This document shows positions 54,338-64,000 of a stretch of DNA of 64,000 nt, one piece after another; positions within the stretch are counted from its first letter, which is position 1, and every line of letters begins with the position of its first letter. Below the pieces are notes generated by a model, which saw nothing but the letters and a program-made list of their open reading frames with translations, was not told the origin of the DNA and did not search any database. Made by a program: the position numbers and the translations under genes. Source of the DNA: Argentina anserina (taxonomy: Eukaryota > Streptophyta > Magnoliopsida > Rosales > Rosaceae); contig NC_065873.1 of assembly GCF_933775445.1 (NCBI RefSeq), positions 7,998,001 to 8,062,000 on the forward strand. Direction: 5' to 3'.

Positions 54338-56936
54338 ATGATGATGGCGTCCTTGCTCAACGCCCCAGCCAACTGTTACTTATTTCAGCCACAAAAGGCG
54401 TCACTGTTAGCTGCAACTGGAACCAGTAGAGGATTTTCTGGTATCCATCTGAAGCAGAGACTTCCATCACCAGCTGTGAAGAAGATGATAATGACCCCGA
54501 AGATGTCAATTTCAGCTGTCCCGGTTGAGAACCCTGCTACCTCTAATACCAACAAGTTTGACATTCATATCATGGTAGTGCTCATTTTATTTTCTGTAAT
54601 TTAGCTAACTATGCAATTACTAATGTGATAAATCTGCTATGGTATTATCAGGTAAATGGTTGTAGTGGTAAAATGGGGAAGGCCATTATCAGTGCAGCAG
54701 AGTCTGCTGGACTCAATGTGGTTCCTGTTTCATTTGGATCTGCTGAAGAGTCTGGGCAAACCATTCAAGTTGGCACAAAAGAGATTCTAGTGCATGGTCC
54801 TTCTGAAAGAGAAATTACACTTAAATCTCTTCTCATCAAATATCCCGGTTTGATCGTGATTGACTTTACTGTCCCTTCTGCAGTAAATGGTAATCATCAT
54901 AGACCTTATTATATCAAATTTTGAACTCCAATTCCAGACTGTGTTTATTTTTTATTTTGCTTGTGACTGATGTTGCTGTGAAAAATGGTAATGTTTTATG
55001 TCTTCTGAATCTTTCTTTGTCATATACAGAGAACGCAGAGCTATATTGCAGAGTCGGAGTGCCCTTTGTTATGGGAACAACTGGTGGTAATAGGGATCTG
55101 TTGTACAAGACTGTACAAGACTCAAAAGTCTACGCAGTAATTTCCCCTCAAATGGGAAAACAGGTGATCCTAAATACCTTCATAGGCTACAATATTGTTT
55201 ACAACTCTGAGTCCTTCCCTTCTAATTGTGTTTTCGTATAAATAGGTTGTTGCGTTTCTTGCAACCATGGAAATAATGGCTGAGCAATTTCCTGGAGCTT
55301 TCTCTGGGTATTCCCTGCAGGTATCTTGATGTTTCTTGTGATATACAAAGTATAGTGTAAGATATTCCGATCACTCTGGCAAAGTTCCATGTCCGTCTGA
55401 TTTTATTTTATTTTTTTTTGGGGGGGGGGGGGGGGGGGGGGGGCTATTTCTTTTTCTGTTGTATAATTGTCACATACCAATATTGGTCCCATGTCTTTCA
55501 CTAAAAAAAATAAAAGTTTTTTTTGTTTTTTTTTGTTTATGGGACATGACTCTTTACTATTTGTTCATTGTTTATGTATCTTTCTCCTTTCAATAATCGT
55601 GGAAAGTTATAAACTTCAAGCTTCTTGTTTTTTTTCTTGATCTATTTATTGTCCTGACCTATGTAACTGTATCATCTTCCTCAAATTTTAGGTGATGGAA
55701 TCCCATCAAGCGAGTAAACTTGACACATCAGGAACTGCTAAGGCTGTTATATCCTGCTTCCAGAAGCTGGGAGTGTCTTTTGATATGGATCAGGCATGCT
55801 AAAGAATACCTTGTTTATTTTAGCTCAATTTAATTGCAAGTTGGTTAATTGTAACATATCTTTCCCTCATGCTTCGCTCTATTATCAGTTAGGGTGTTTT
55901 ATAACTTATAAAGTATTCATGCATTTCAAAAGTTGAGAGCATATCAGAAAGAAGAAACAATAACTTTGTTTTAATTTTATATAAAACTGTTAAGGTAGTC
56001 TTATATCTTCTTGCGTAATAAGAAAATTTTATAATTATTATCTGATAGGACCTGGCCACTATTAGGGTCTGCCGGTCTGGTATGCACCTTTTTATCTTAA
56101 AGTCATCTTTTGATTAGATATTGGATAGTAAGAGGCCTTATATATTGGAGCTTAAATATTTCTGACTGGAAAAAGAATGTGCGTCCATTCCCCTCTTGTT
56201 CTACATCAACTTGTTTTGTGGTTAATTATTAATCAAGCTAAGAATTTTATATAATTCTTAATCATTTTGTTTATCTTTTGACAATATTTATCAGGTCCAA
56301 TTGGTAAGGGATCCCCAGCAACAGCTGGAGATGGTGGGAGTTCCAGAGGAGCATTTGTCTGGTCATGCATTTCACATGTATCATCTGACTTCACAGGATC
56401 AAACGTAAGAAGAAAGATCCTTTTTTTTCTCTCTCTCCCTAGACCTTTTTGTGTGATGTTTTAATCTTGTTCATTTGAATTACTTTCTCCTTTGCAGAGT
56501 TTCTTTTGAGTTTCAGCATAATGTCTGTGGTAGATCAATATATGCAGAGGGGACCGTTGATGCTGTAATTTTCCTTGCTAAACAGGTAACATTTTTCATC
56601 ATTTTTCTTCTGTACTTATCACAGGGTCTGGTACAATAGTGTATCATTCAATCTATAGCCTTCAACTGTAATCTCTATATGTTTGTCAGTGTGCTCAACA
56701 ATGTCTAAGTCGATGAATATCTAATGTTACATATGAGCTAATATGTATAAGAATTGCTTTAATTACTACCAATTTTAAATCTGTACTGGCTAAGTTTGGT
56801 CCCGAGTTACTTGGGCAGAATATTGTCCACTCCTACACTTTGTGACGGAAATGTTGCATCAATGCAGGTTCATTTGAAGGCAGACAAACGGATATATGAT
56901 ATGAGGGATGTCCTGCGAGAGGGTAACATGAGATGA
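54338..56936 (+). CDS. DAPB: 4-hydroxy-tetrahydrodipicolinate reductase, chloroplastic (DapB type)
   Basis: Eight exons join in phase: 54338-54574, 54652-54889, 55030-55163, 55246-55320, 55692-55793, 56295-56404, 56498-56585 and 56868-56936, giving 350 residues. The first 60 residues are rich in Ser, Ala and Lys and fit a plastid transit peptide. VNGCSGKMGKAI (residues 80-91) is the dinucleotide-binding loop. VPFVMGTTGG is the conserved DapB block, and SHQASKLDTSGTAKAV (232-247) is the substrate and catalytic segment with H233, K237 and D239. The protein ends DVLREGNMR as plant DHDPRs do. The enzyme uses NAD(P)H in the diaminopimelate route to lysine. Three consecutive ATG codons open the frame (54338, 54341, 54344) and I took the first. 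Intron 5 (55794-56294) has a GC donor. The gene looks intact. Confidence 0.94.
55420..55443. repeat. Run of 24 G residues in DHDPR intron 4
   Basis: T9 is followed by G24 on the plus strand. The length may be uncertain in sequencing. Confidence 0.85.
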
Positions 56937-57608
56937 TGTTGTCTTTTCTCAAAGAGTTGCATGTTGATTAGTAATTTGTCCTTCTGGAAGAGGAAGATGG
57001 GGGAATGAAGTTGGGATGAGCAGTTTTGAGTCTTTTTTATGTTATTATTTCCTTACCTGCTTATCTTTTGGAAAACTGTCAGTACGCTTTGTATACTATG
57101 TATTTCAAGCTTCGAACAATATTGCAGACGCAGAATATGATGCTCTGTTCGCTATCGCCTGGCTCTAATCGTATGTAATACACAATTTTACAAGCCAGAC
57201 TCAGACATCCCAACCATTGCAGTTGCGCTAATTGGTTGAATGTACATATCTTATAAATATTCAGACCAAAGATAAAAGGAAAAACCCAAAAAAGCAATAA
57301 ATGAGTCTTCAACCATGGATATCTATTTATAAGGTTCAGAATTCAAACGAAGAGAAAAGAAGCTCTGAAGCTCATGTCGATCTCGGGACTCACCTGGCCC
57401 CGACCTCCGCCACTGCATGTGTCATTTTGGGTCAAAGAACCACTGCATGCCCGTATAGTAAATTCTCTGTCATTTCTTATGTCAATGATACGAGTGTCGT
57501 CAGAAAACCATTGCATGCACGCCACCAGCCAAGCATGCAATAGCCAAAAGCCTTATAAGCATACGTTAGTGCCAAACCCTTCTCCACAGAACCTTAGCAG
57601 AGAGCTCG
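56937..57608. other. Intergenic between DHDPR and the dioxygenase fragment
   Basis: It holds the DHDPR 3' flank and AT-rich DNA. The segment 57390-57540 contains a direct duplication around CCACTGCATG(T/C) (TGGTTTTCTGACG versus ACCACTGC-type blocks) but no coding evidence. Confidence 0.4.
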
Positions 57609-57995
57609 ATTACAACAAAACTGGGGCACATATTTGTGGAAGGAAAGATAGAGGCACAGAAGGAGTTTGACGGCAAGGTGTTTCCCAAGACACTGAATCC
57701 TCCTCCGGAGGGGATCAGCGATGGCGTGGATGAGCTGGTGGAGATGGTGAAGAAAGAGAGAGACTGGCTGCATAAGACTCTCGAGGAACAAGCTGCCATT
57801 CTGTTCAAGGGTTTCGGATTGAAGAGCGCGGAGGGGTTCGATCGTGTGGTTGAGGCGTTTGGATGGGAACGCATGAATCGCCGAGTAGCGGCGCCTTTGC
57901 CGAGCCCGAGGTACTTGGTGACAGGGAGAGTTTATGCTCCTACCAATCGCCGGCCTGTTACTGAACCTATCGCCTTCCATCACGAGATGGCTTTT
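57609..57995 (+). pseudogene. First exon of a clavaminate-synthase-like (TauD/TfdA) dioxygenase, no ATG, split by CACTA
   Basis: The open reading from about 57609 contains FVEGKIEAQKEFDGKVFPKT, AAILFKGFGLKSAEGFDRVV, EAFGW, TGRVYAPTNRRPVTEPIAFH and HEMAF, then a donor TTTT|GTAAGT at 57996. This matches exon 1 of plant clavaminate-synthase-like proteins of the At3g21360 group, members of the Fe(II)/2-oxoglutarate TauD family. The PFHHEM motif normally holds the first iron-binding His. No in-frame ATG exists between the stop at 57567 and this region: where a start is expected (57609) the codon is ATT, and the first in-frame ATG is at 57746. A CACTA element begins 272 bases into the intron, and no later exon is found in the window. 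It is probably a pseudogene, unless transcription reads through the element. Confidence 0.8.
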
Positions 57996-59372
57996 GTAAG
58001 TTAATTACTGACTTAATTTCCATCAATTACTACTAAAATTTCCAGAACTTAATCGCTAGCTTATTCGACTTGTCTATTATACTTACCATGAAAAGCCTAC
58101 TTAAGCAACCTGATGAAAGGTGCGCCACCTTGTACGTGCTTCGTACGTTTAAATTCTTTGTTAATAAGTACACGCCGACTGACCGATACTGATCAATGCT
58201 CTTGTAATATAGATTAGTACGTGAAGCCTAAACTAAGGTGTAATGTGATCAAGTTAATGCTGTTTGCACTACCAAAAGTCAATTTACTGTCGCAAAATAC
58301 CAACGGTGACGGCTTTGCGTCGGCAAATCAACCGTCGCTAAAATAGGGGATGCAATTGCTCGATGCCACGGTTTTTCACGTCACCATCTTCTTTGGCATC
58401 GGTTATGTGTCGGGAAACTGCCGTCACTACTATGGCGACGGCCCAGAGCAACGGTTTTTGCCGTCAGTGAATTTTTTTCTTTGCCGCCCCTTTATTTATA
58501 AAATTTTCCCGCCAATTTCAAATTTTAATTTCCTAATTTTTGGGTTTGATATTTGTGACAGCTATTTGCGGTCTCCATGGTTCAATTTACTGGGGATCCC
58601 ATATCAGATTTGAAGACTACCAACTTGCAATTCACCAAATCTAATTTTCATTCCAATCAACCAACATTACACAACCAACAATGCAGAACACACAATGAAA
58701 TCAACCAACATCAATTTATATAAACCACACAGAGTTCCACATTCTAAACAATCAAAATAGGATGATAAGTGTTGACAAGTTCACAATTTGAAAGATGTTG
58801 AACCAAAGTACCAAAACAAAGAAAACAATGTACATACCCTAAACCATAAATAAAAAAAAGCATAATAAAACCAAATTTAAGTCTCTTGACTTGCTACTTC
58901 TTCTTGGACAGTTCATTTAGCGCTCCGTCTTCCGTGGAAATTGGTTTCTCATCGGATGTTAAGAGATGAGCTCCATCTCCAACAGACTCTCTTCGATGAC
59001 CACTTGTAGCATCAGCCTGTGCATAAAACACATATTAAGTACAACTCCACTGAAGGTAAATCACCAAAGCTGAAAATTTTAATATCCTAGTATTGATGGT
59101 AACTTAAAAGACAACTCCAGATACAATGCAGGTCAAACACGCAATAAATCTAACTTTTAGAAAATACAAACTAAAGATGAAATCAATATCTAAAAAGCTA
59201 TGCAATGACACATTATTAACCACATCAAAACTAACCTACAAATAATATAAACAGTGACTTAGAATATAATCAAATTATTAGGCATCCATTTACCAAACTT
59301 GGAAAGCTGAGGATAGAAGTTCAAATTCTAAACTCTAGCCAAAGTTCAATTCTTATAAGCCAAAACTTAACT

Positions 59373-61807
59373 TCAGCCAACAAAAACCCAAATTTTCAGA
59401 TGACATTCTAAATAATTCAGACTAACCTTCACATGTGACTTTGCGCTTCTCCCATCATTGCTCTCAAAAAATATGAGACGAGCATTCAGTTGATCATATT
59501 TTATTTCAAATTGCCTTGACAATTTTTCAGGGACGTGTTTAGTCACTTTTTCAGTTACCTCTTCAGTGACTTTCTGAGTTACCTCTTCAGTGTTCTTCTG
59601 TATGAGGTCTGTTGTGCTAGTAGGTGCTGATGGGTTACATGGATACACCAAACTACGAGGGACACTTTTCGCCGGCAGGCGTATTCCCGTTACCATTGAA
59701 ACTGTGGTGAGGAAACCCTACTCTGTCTGTCGGCGATAACTATATCATCAGCTCCTCTATTTGATGTCGATTCATCCACACTTCCAAAAATAAAGATCTT
59801 TTTTAAGACCCATAATACATTTCACAGGCTTTAAGTGTGGTGAGCAGATATATGCATAACCCAGGGGATCATCAATTCGAGAAGGCATTACTCGATCTTT
59901 GGCCAGGAATATCGAATACCGCTAAGCTAGGAATATTAAACGACTGCTACAGGCACCAGAGCACGTGAAAGAGGCACACTGGGCGAGCGACACAGACAAG
60001 ATGCTGAATGCTGGCAGTACCCATGACCATCAGGTCCAATTACAGGCAGTAACCATGGCCATCAGGTCCAATTACTTTATGGAATATTTTGTCTTTTACA
60101 ACTGTAAGCTGTCGATGGTCCTCAAGTTCCTTACTTAAGAGGTTTTTGTAGTCATTCTACATGAATTTTACAAATTAATTAGCTCAGCAACAACAACAAA
60201 GACCACACACTTAAAAGAATAATAATAATAATATTGAATAATACAACAAGAAGCTGCTACAAACTTACAATGGCCTCAACAACAACAGGGTCCTTTTGGT
60301 CACGTGCTTTTATCCAGACACTCCTTTCATCGATAGGTTGTCCACCTTGTTCCATCTACCAAGTACAACAAGTAATAAACCATACAACAAGTAATAGAAA
60401 CTTGTATATAGCATATATTAAAATATAAGGTACAAATACATACATCATATCTTATTTGGGCGAAAGATTTTCGACCAATGACATGAAGTGGTCCATGCTG
60501 CTCTCGATTGCTAGAGTTCTGCATTGCTATCGCCTACAAAAATTAGCAATTAAAAATCAACACGAGATAGTCAACAATTTAATTCCATGAAAGGCAATGT
60601 CATCAACTTATGTTGGATTTCATCTCATCCATATGTTGACTAAGAAAAACTGAATGCAACTTTTCTGTTAACTTGAAAAGTCCAATTAATATACTATTTT
60701 AATCAACTTTTCATCTTGTACTCCTTCATATTTATATTCAATGATGATTTTCCTTCTCTTAACACCTCCTTATCGTTCTCATGCTCACCAACAAGTACAA
60801 AATTGCTAAATCTGGAGACAACTACATCTAATTATGTGCTGGTCAAATTAAGAGTGTAAGAAAAAAAGCAAGCCAGGTGCAATCTATGGAGTACATTTGG
60901 GTGTAATATTATCCTAGGATAAAGTTTTGGGTTTCTAATGGCAAAGTATTTAAATGACATTATAATTCTACATTTCCATCATCACTGCGCCAATATGCAA
61001 CAAGCACATGCCATTGTTCTGGTACAATGTGTGGAGGAACCTTTGAAGAGAGCTCTGGATCATCTTGGCTGTTCTCAAAATATTTTTCCTTTGTTTTTCC
61101 CTTGTGATCCTTCCACAAATGGTTGCAAATTTTCAGGCACACAACTTTGAAACCTTCGGGAACATCTAACAAATTTCTCTACAAGTTGTAAACAACAATG
61201 AATCACTTACAATCAGTACAACACATGCATAAGACATTTAGCAATGAAATTCTCACCTTAACCTCTAATCATATTTCCTCTTTGGTTGAATCATCAACAA
61301 CCTTCCAATCCAGATAAGTTAGTGAGACCCTCTGTCCATCACATACCATTATACCCAATTGAGACTTCAACTGTGAGGCTCTATCTCCAATAGGTTGGAA
61401 TTTATCATTAAAAATAACTTGAATTTTAACTTCAGTGTTCCACTCCAGCACACCCTTATTGTGCCCTCTAATGACATTCTCTTGTCGTTCATCTTCAACC
61501 AAAGTTGTAAATATTAATTATACAACATGTAGAAATAGCTAAGTATTGAAAAAAAAATCATAGAGTTGCAGCAACACATACCTGTTTCTGGAAAAGGTTG
61601 TGTTACAAGAGAAGGTTGGGGTTGTGGTGGGGGAGGGGGAGGAGGAGGAGGAGACGGTAAGGTGACTGGTGAAGGAGATGGATGGTGAGACATAGTGGAT
61701 GTCTGCGAGGAGGAACCATTGTGGCCAACAGCTGAACCACTTGAACGTAGGAACTCGGACATGGAGCGCGGTCTACCAGGTCCAACCTTCATTCTCTTCA
61801 TGATCAC
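59373..61807 (-). CDS. TNPA-like (Transposase_24 / Ptta-En/Spm) protein of the CACTA element
   Basis: Minus-strand exons, from high to low. 61807-61580 is a Pro/Ser-rich start (MKRMKVGPGRPRS, then polyproline). 61502-61260 contains EWNTEVKIQVIFNDKFQPIG and LDWKVVDDSTKEEI. 61172-60960 contains CNHLWKDHKGKTKEKYF and EQWHVLVAYWRSDDG. 60524-60270 contains QHGPLHVIGRKSFAQIRYD and ERSVWIKARDQ. 59696-59400 has a heptad-like EEVTQKVTEEVTEKVTKHV and a coiled end. This is the domain order of plant TNPA-like proteins, which bind CACTA subterminal repeats and help excision. Splice sites were not all verified, so whether it is intact is unknown. Confidence 0.7.
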
Positions 61808-62299
61808 CTATAAGGCAAATATAAGTCAGCCACAAATTCACAAAGTAGACCAACATAAACAATTACCAAGTAGAACATAAACAAAGAAGCACCAACATTA
61901 ACATTGAAACACTAATAATTAAGAAAATTAAAGGCTAATAAAGAAGCACAAGTGACAACCAACAAATATATATTTATGATCATATAATCACTACCAAAAT
62001 ACACAAGTTATACAAAACCTAAAAACATGCTCTGATCTTTAACTGAATTCCACCCTATCAAATAAAATTGTTATGACCATCTAACTGATTCATACTATCA
62101 GTGTTCACATGGGAGTACTCCTTTGACTCCACCTCCCTAACATTAAGCCACCCTTGTCCTGAGGGGTCTGGATTATACCACACTTGTTGTGCTTGAGATT
62201 TCAAGATAAAAGGCTCATCCCCGACCCGGTCATTTTGGTATAGTAATCTCTAGAAGTTAAAGGGATCCAACTTCACCTCGGTCGAAGGATGTGCCCACT

Positions 62300-64000
62300 C
62301 ACACCTGAACAACACATACTTAATATCTATAGAGTATGTAATCCTATAATATCTATTAATGTCCCATAGTACGGTACATAATCTCCTTCTAAATACACAC
62401 CACAATTTTGCCTCGTACATTTGTTGTCTACACTTTTAACATGGAAAAAGTAACCGTTAGCAGTGTATGAGGTCAGCCTGGCTGCTGAAGGAGAAGGAGG
62501 GTTAGACAAACCCACAATTTCTTCGGATAAGGACACATCCCCGGCCTGTTGCAAACTTTGAACCTGTTATATATAGTTAAAATGAGTAGCTACATATCTA
62601 AAATTGTTACATAAGTGAACTTAGTACACATAAACCTTGGAGCTGAATACTCACATGAGCCTTAAACCATTTCGAAAACTTATTAAAATGAGTTAATGCC
62701 ACCGACTTCTCATTTGCATTAGGATTTTCATTTTTAATGGCTGCGAGATGTTTCCCGCACAATACAGAATTGAAAACAAGTTATGAAGGATCCAACAACA
62801 CATATACTCATCAATTTACTCAGTAAGTATGCTTTAGTATATGAAAAACAAATATGTGTTGCTATTAAATAACTTACTTAAGATATGGTGTGACTGCATC
62901 AATATGAAACAAGACCCATCGATGAATTTGTGTCAGAGTTACTTCTGTGAGAATGAAGCCCTTTCCTTTCTTGTCATCATCATGTTTCCTTCTTGAAGGT
63001 CTGTTTAACTTGCTCTACACATCTTTGAGATATTGAGCGCAGAAGCTCATGCATTCTATCAAATACCCTTTTGCTATCGATGCTTCCGGACATGCATATT
63101 GTCTTACGTAAATCTTCAAAGTAAGCAAGAACCTCTTTATAGGGTACATCCAACGAATCTGCACAGCTCCACTGATTAAAGCTTCCCTAACCAGATGTAT
63201 CGGCAAATGCTCCATAATGTCAAAAAATGATGGTGGAAATATTTTTTCAAGATCACAAAGAGTTACAATGATGCGAGATCGCACCTCTTCCAAATCAACA
63301 ACACAATTAACTTTGGAGCACAACACTTTGAAGAACTTTCCTAAATCAATCAGCCCTGAAACCACGTTCTTTGGTAAGGAACTCCGTACACATAATGGAA
63401 TCAGTTGTTGTAGAAACATATGATGGTCATGGCCTTTAAGCTCTCCAATGGAACAATCCTTCAAATTAACCATCCGTGCAATACTTGAACAAGAACCATC
63501 CAACATTCTTGACTCGGATACGCTTAACAGGAACTTATCTTTCCCATCATTGTCCATCTCAAATTTAGCTCTCTCAAAGTACTCGGCACCAGACTCCCTC
63601 TCCTTCACATGGTATTCCTTTCTAATTCCCACGTCTTGAAGGTCACGTCGAGAAGTTAAATTGTCCTTAGTTCTGCCTTTAACTCCAATTATTGTATAGA
63701 TGACATTTTCAACCATATTCTTCACACATGCATTGCATCTATACTATGTTGTAGCAGATTGTCTTCCCAATAAGGAAGCTCGTATCATATGCTTTTTTTC
63801 TTCTAATTGTGCTTTTTTTTTTCGATGGATCTTTTTCTACTTTCTCAGGTCCCATCTTATGTCTTATGATCATGTCTTCCTTTTTATACTGGGTAAGCAC
63901 TCCATTGGACTGAAGTTGTGAGAGATGCTGAGCTCCAGTCATCCTAGGAGGAGGTCCTGCAAATTCTCGTCCATCATAGATTGACTTTGCATCTCTCCGG
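62300..64000 (-). CDS. TNP2-like CACTA transposase, C-terminal part (DUF4218 and DUF4216), partial
   Basis: 63725-63015 reads openly and contains NLKDCSIGELKGHDHHMFLQ, RSSLPKNVVSGLIDLGKFFK, LCDLEKIFPPSFFDIMEHLP and RWMYPIKRFLLTLKIYVRQY, the DUF4218 region of TNP2 transposases. 62554-62327 contains SYTANGYFFHVKSVDNKCT and GVYLEGDYVPYYGTLIDII, the DUF4216 region that follows it. 63942-63740 is a further upstream piece (MTGAQHLSQLQ...). The catalytic Transposase_21 core would lie beyond the right edge. Stops between blocks may be introns or decay. Confidence 0.8.

Larger units (their letters stand above)
58267..64000 (-). mobile_element. En/Spm (CACTA) transposon, 3' portion; runs past window edge
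   Basis: The left boundary is CACTACCAAAAGTC at 58267, the classical CACTA terminus, preceded by TTG. Subterminal sequence 58285-58490 carries many CGTCG, CGGCGA, GACGG and AACGGT motifs in both orientations, as in CACTA subterminal repeats. Inside, on the minus strand, are TNPA-like (59373-61807) and TNP2-like (62300-64000) coding remnants. The other terminus is outside the window. The insertion is in the first intron of the dioxygenase gene. Confidence 0.9.

Noticed and set aside
57301..57543. 80-codon frame before the dioxygenase exon as its N-terminus
   Set aside because: A stop at 57567 in the dioxygenase frame separates them and no splice pair joins them convincingly.

Overview
The window is plant nuclear DNA. 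It has multi-exon genes with GT-AG introns, long AT-rich intergenic stretches, a chloroplast-targeted lysine enzyme, and many class I and class II transposable elements. The proteins look like those of a eudicot, and I think Rosaceae is likely, but that is an impression from protein flavour and not a proof. There are no prokaryotic features and I saw no tRNA or rRNA genes.

The gene-rich part is the left third plus an island near 54-58 kb. In order it holds: a non-autonomous hAT element (35-1820, with a perfect 8-bp target duplication) carrying what looks like the 5' end of a MOS1-like gene; an intronless membrane RING-H2 protein (2964-3581, +); UFD1 (4495-9254, -), divergent from the IWR1-type factor RDM4/DMS4 (9896-12567, +) across a short shared promoter with a G-box palindrome; a 530-bp hAT MITE; and an intronless arginine decarboxylase gene (18359-20521, -) with an 8-codon uORF and a triplicated 28-bp promoter repeat. 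At 54338-56936 (+) lies a complete plastid 4-hydroxy-tetrahydrodipicolinate reductase gene (DapB type), followed by the first exon of a clavaminate-synthase-like dioxygenase gene that lacks an ATG and is interrupted by a CACTA element.

From about 21.5 to 53 kb and from 58.3 kb to the end the DNA is mostly transposons and decayed repeats. There is a second hAT (24037-25490), a complete but dead copia-type LTR element (26175-33061, - orientation, TTTTG target duplications), a long near-palindrome (37994-38258), a 25-bp minisatellite (38777-39047), a hAT transposase relic (about 40993-43690) hit by a Tourist-like MITE, a large Mutator-like element (about 43.7-53.0 kb), and the 3' part of an En/Spm (CACTA) element running off the right edge.

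The most interesting object is the Mutator-like element. It carries a decayed MURA-type transposase on + and, converging on it, a long minus-strand gene with an acidic/basic tail, a DUF1985-like domain, coiled coils and a C48 (Ulp1-like) protease domain. Its introns and spacers, but not its exons, are filled with clusters of a TGTCACA motif, often at 12-bp spacing. This resembles the VANDAL/VANC arrangement, in which an element-encoded anti-silencing protein recognises a motif clustered in the element's own non-coding DNA. The parallel is an inference.
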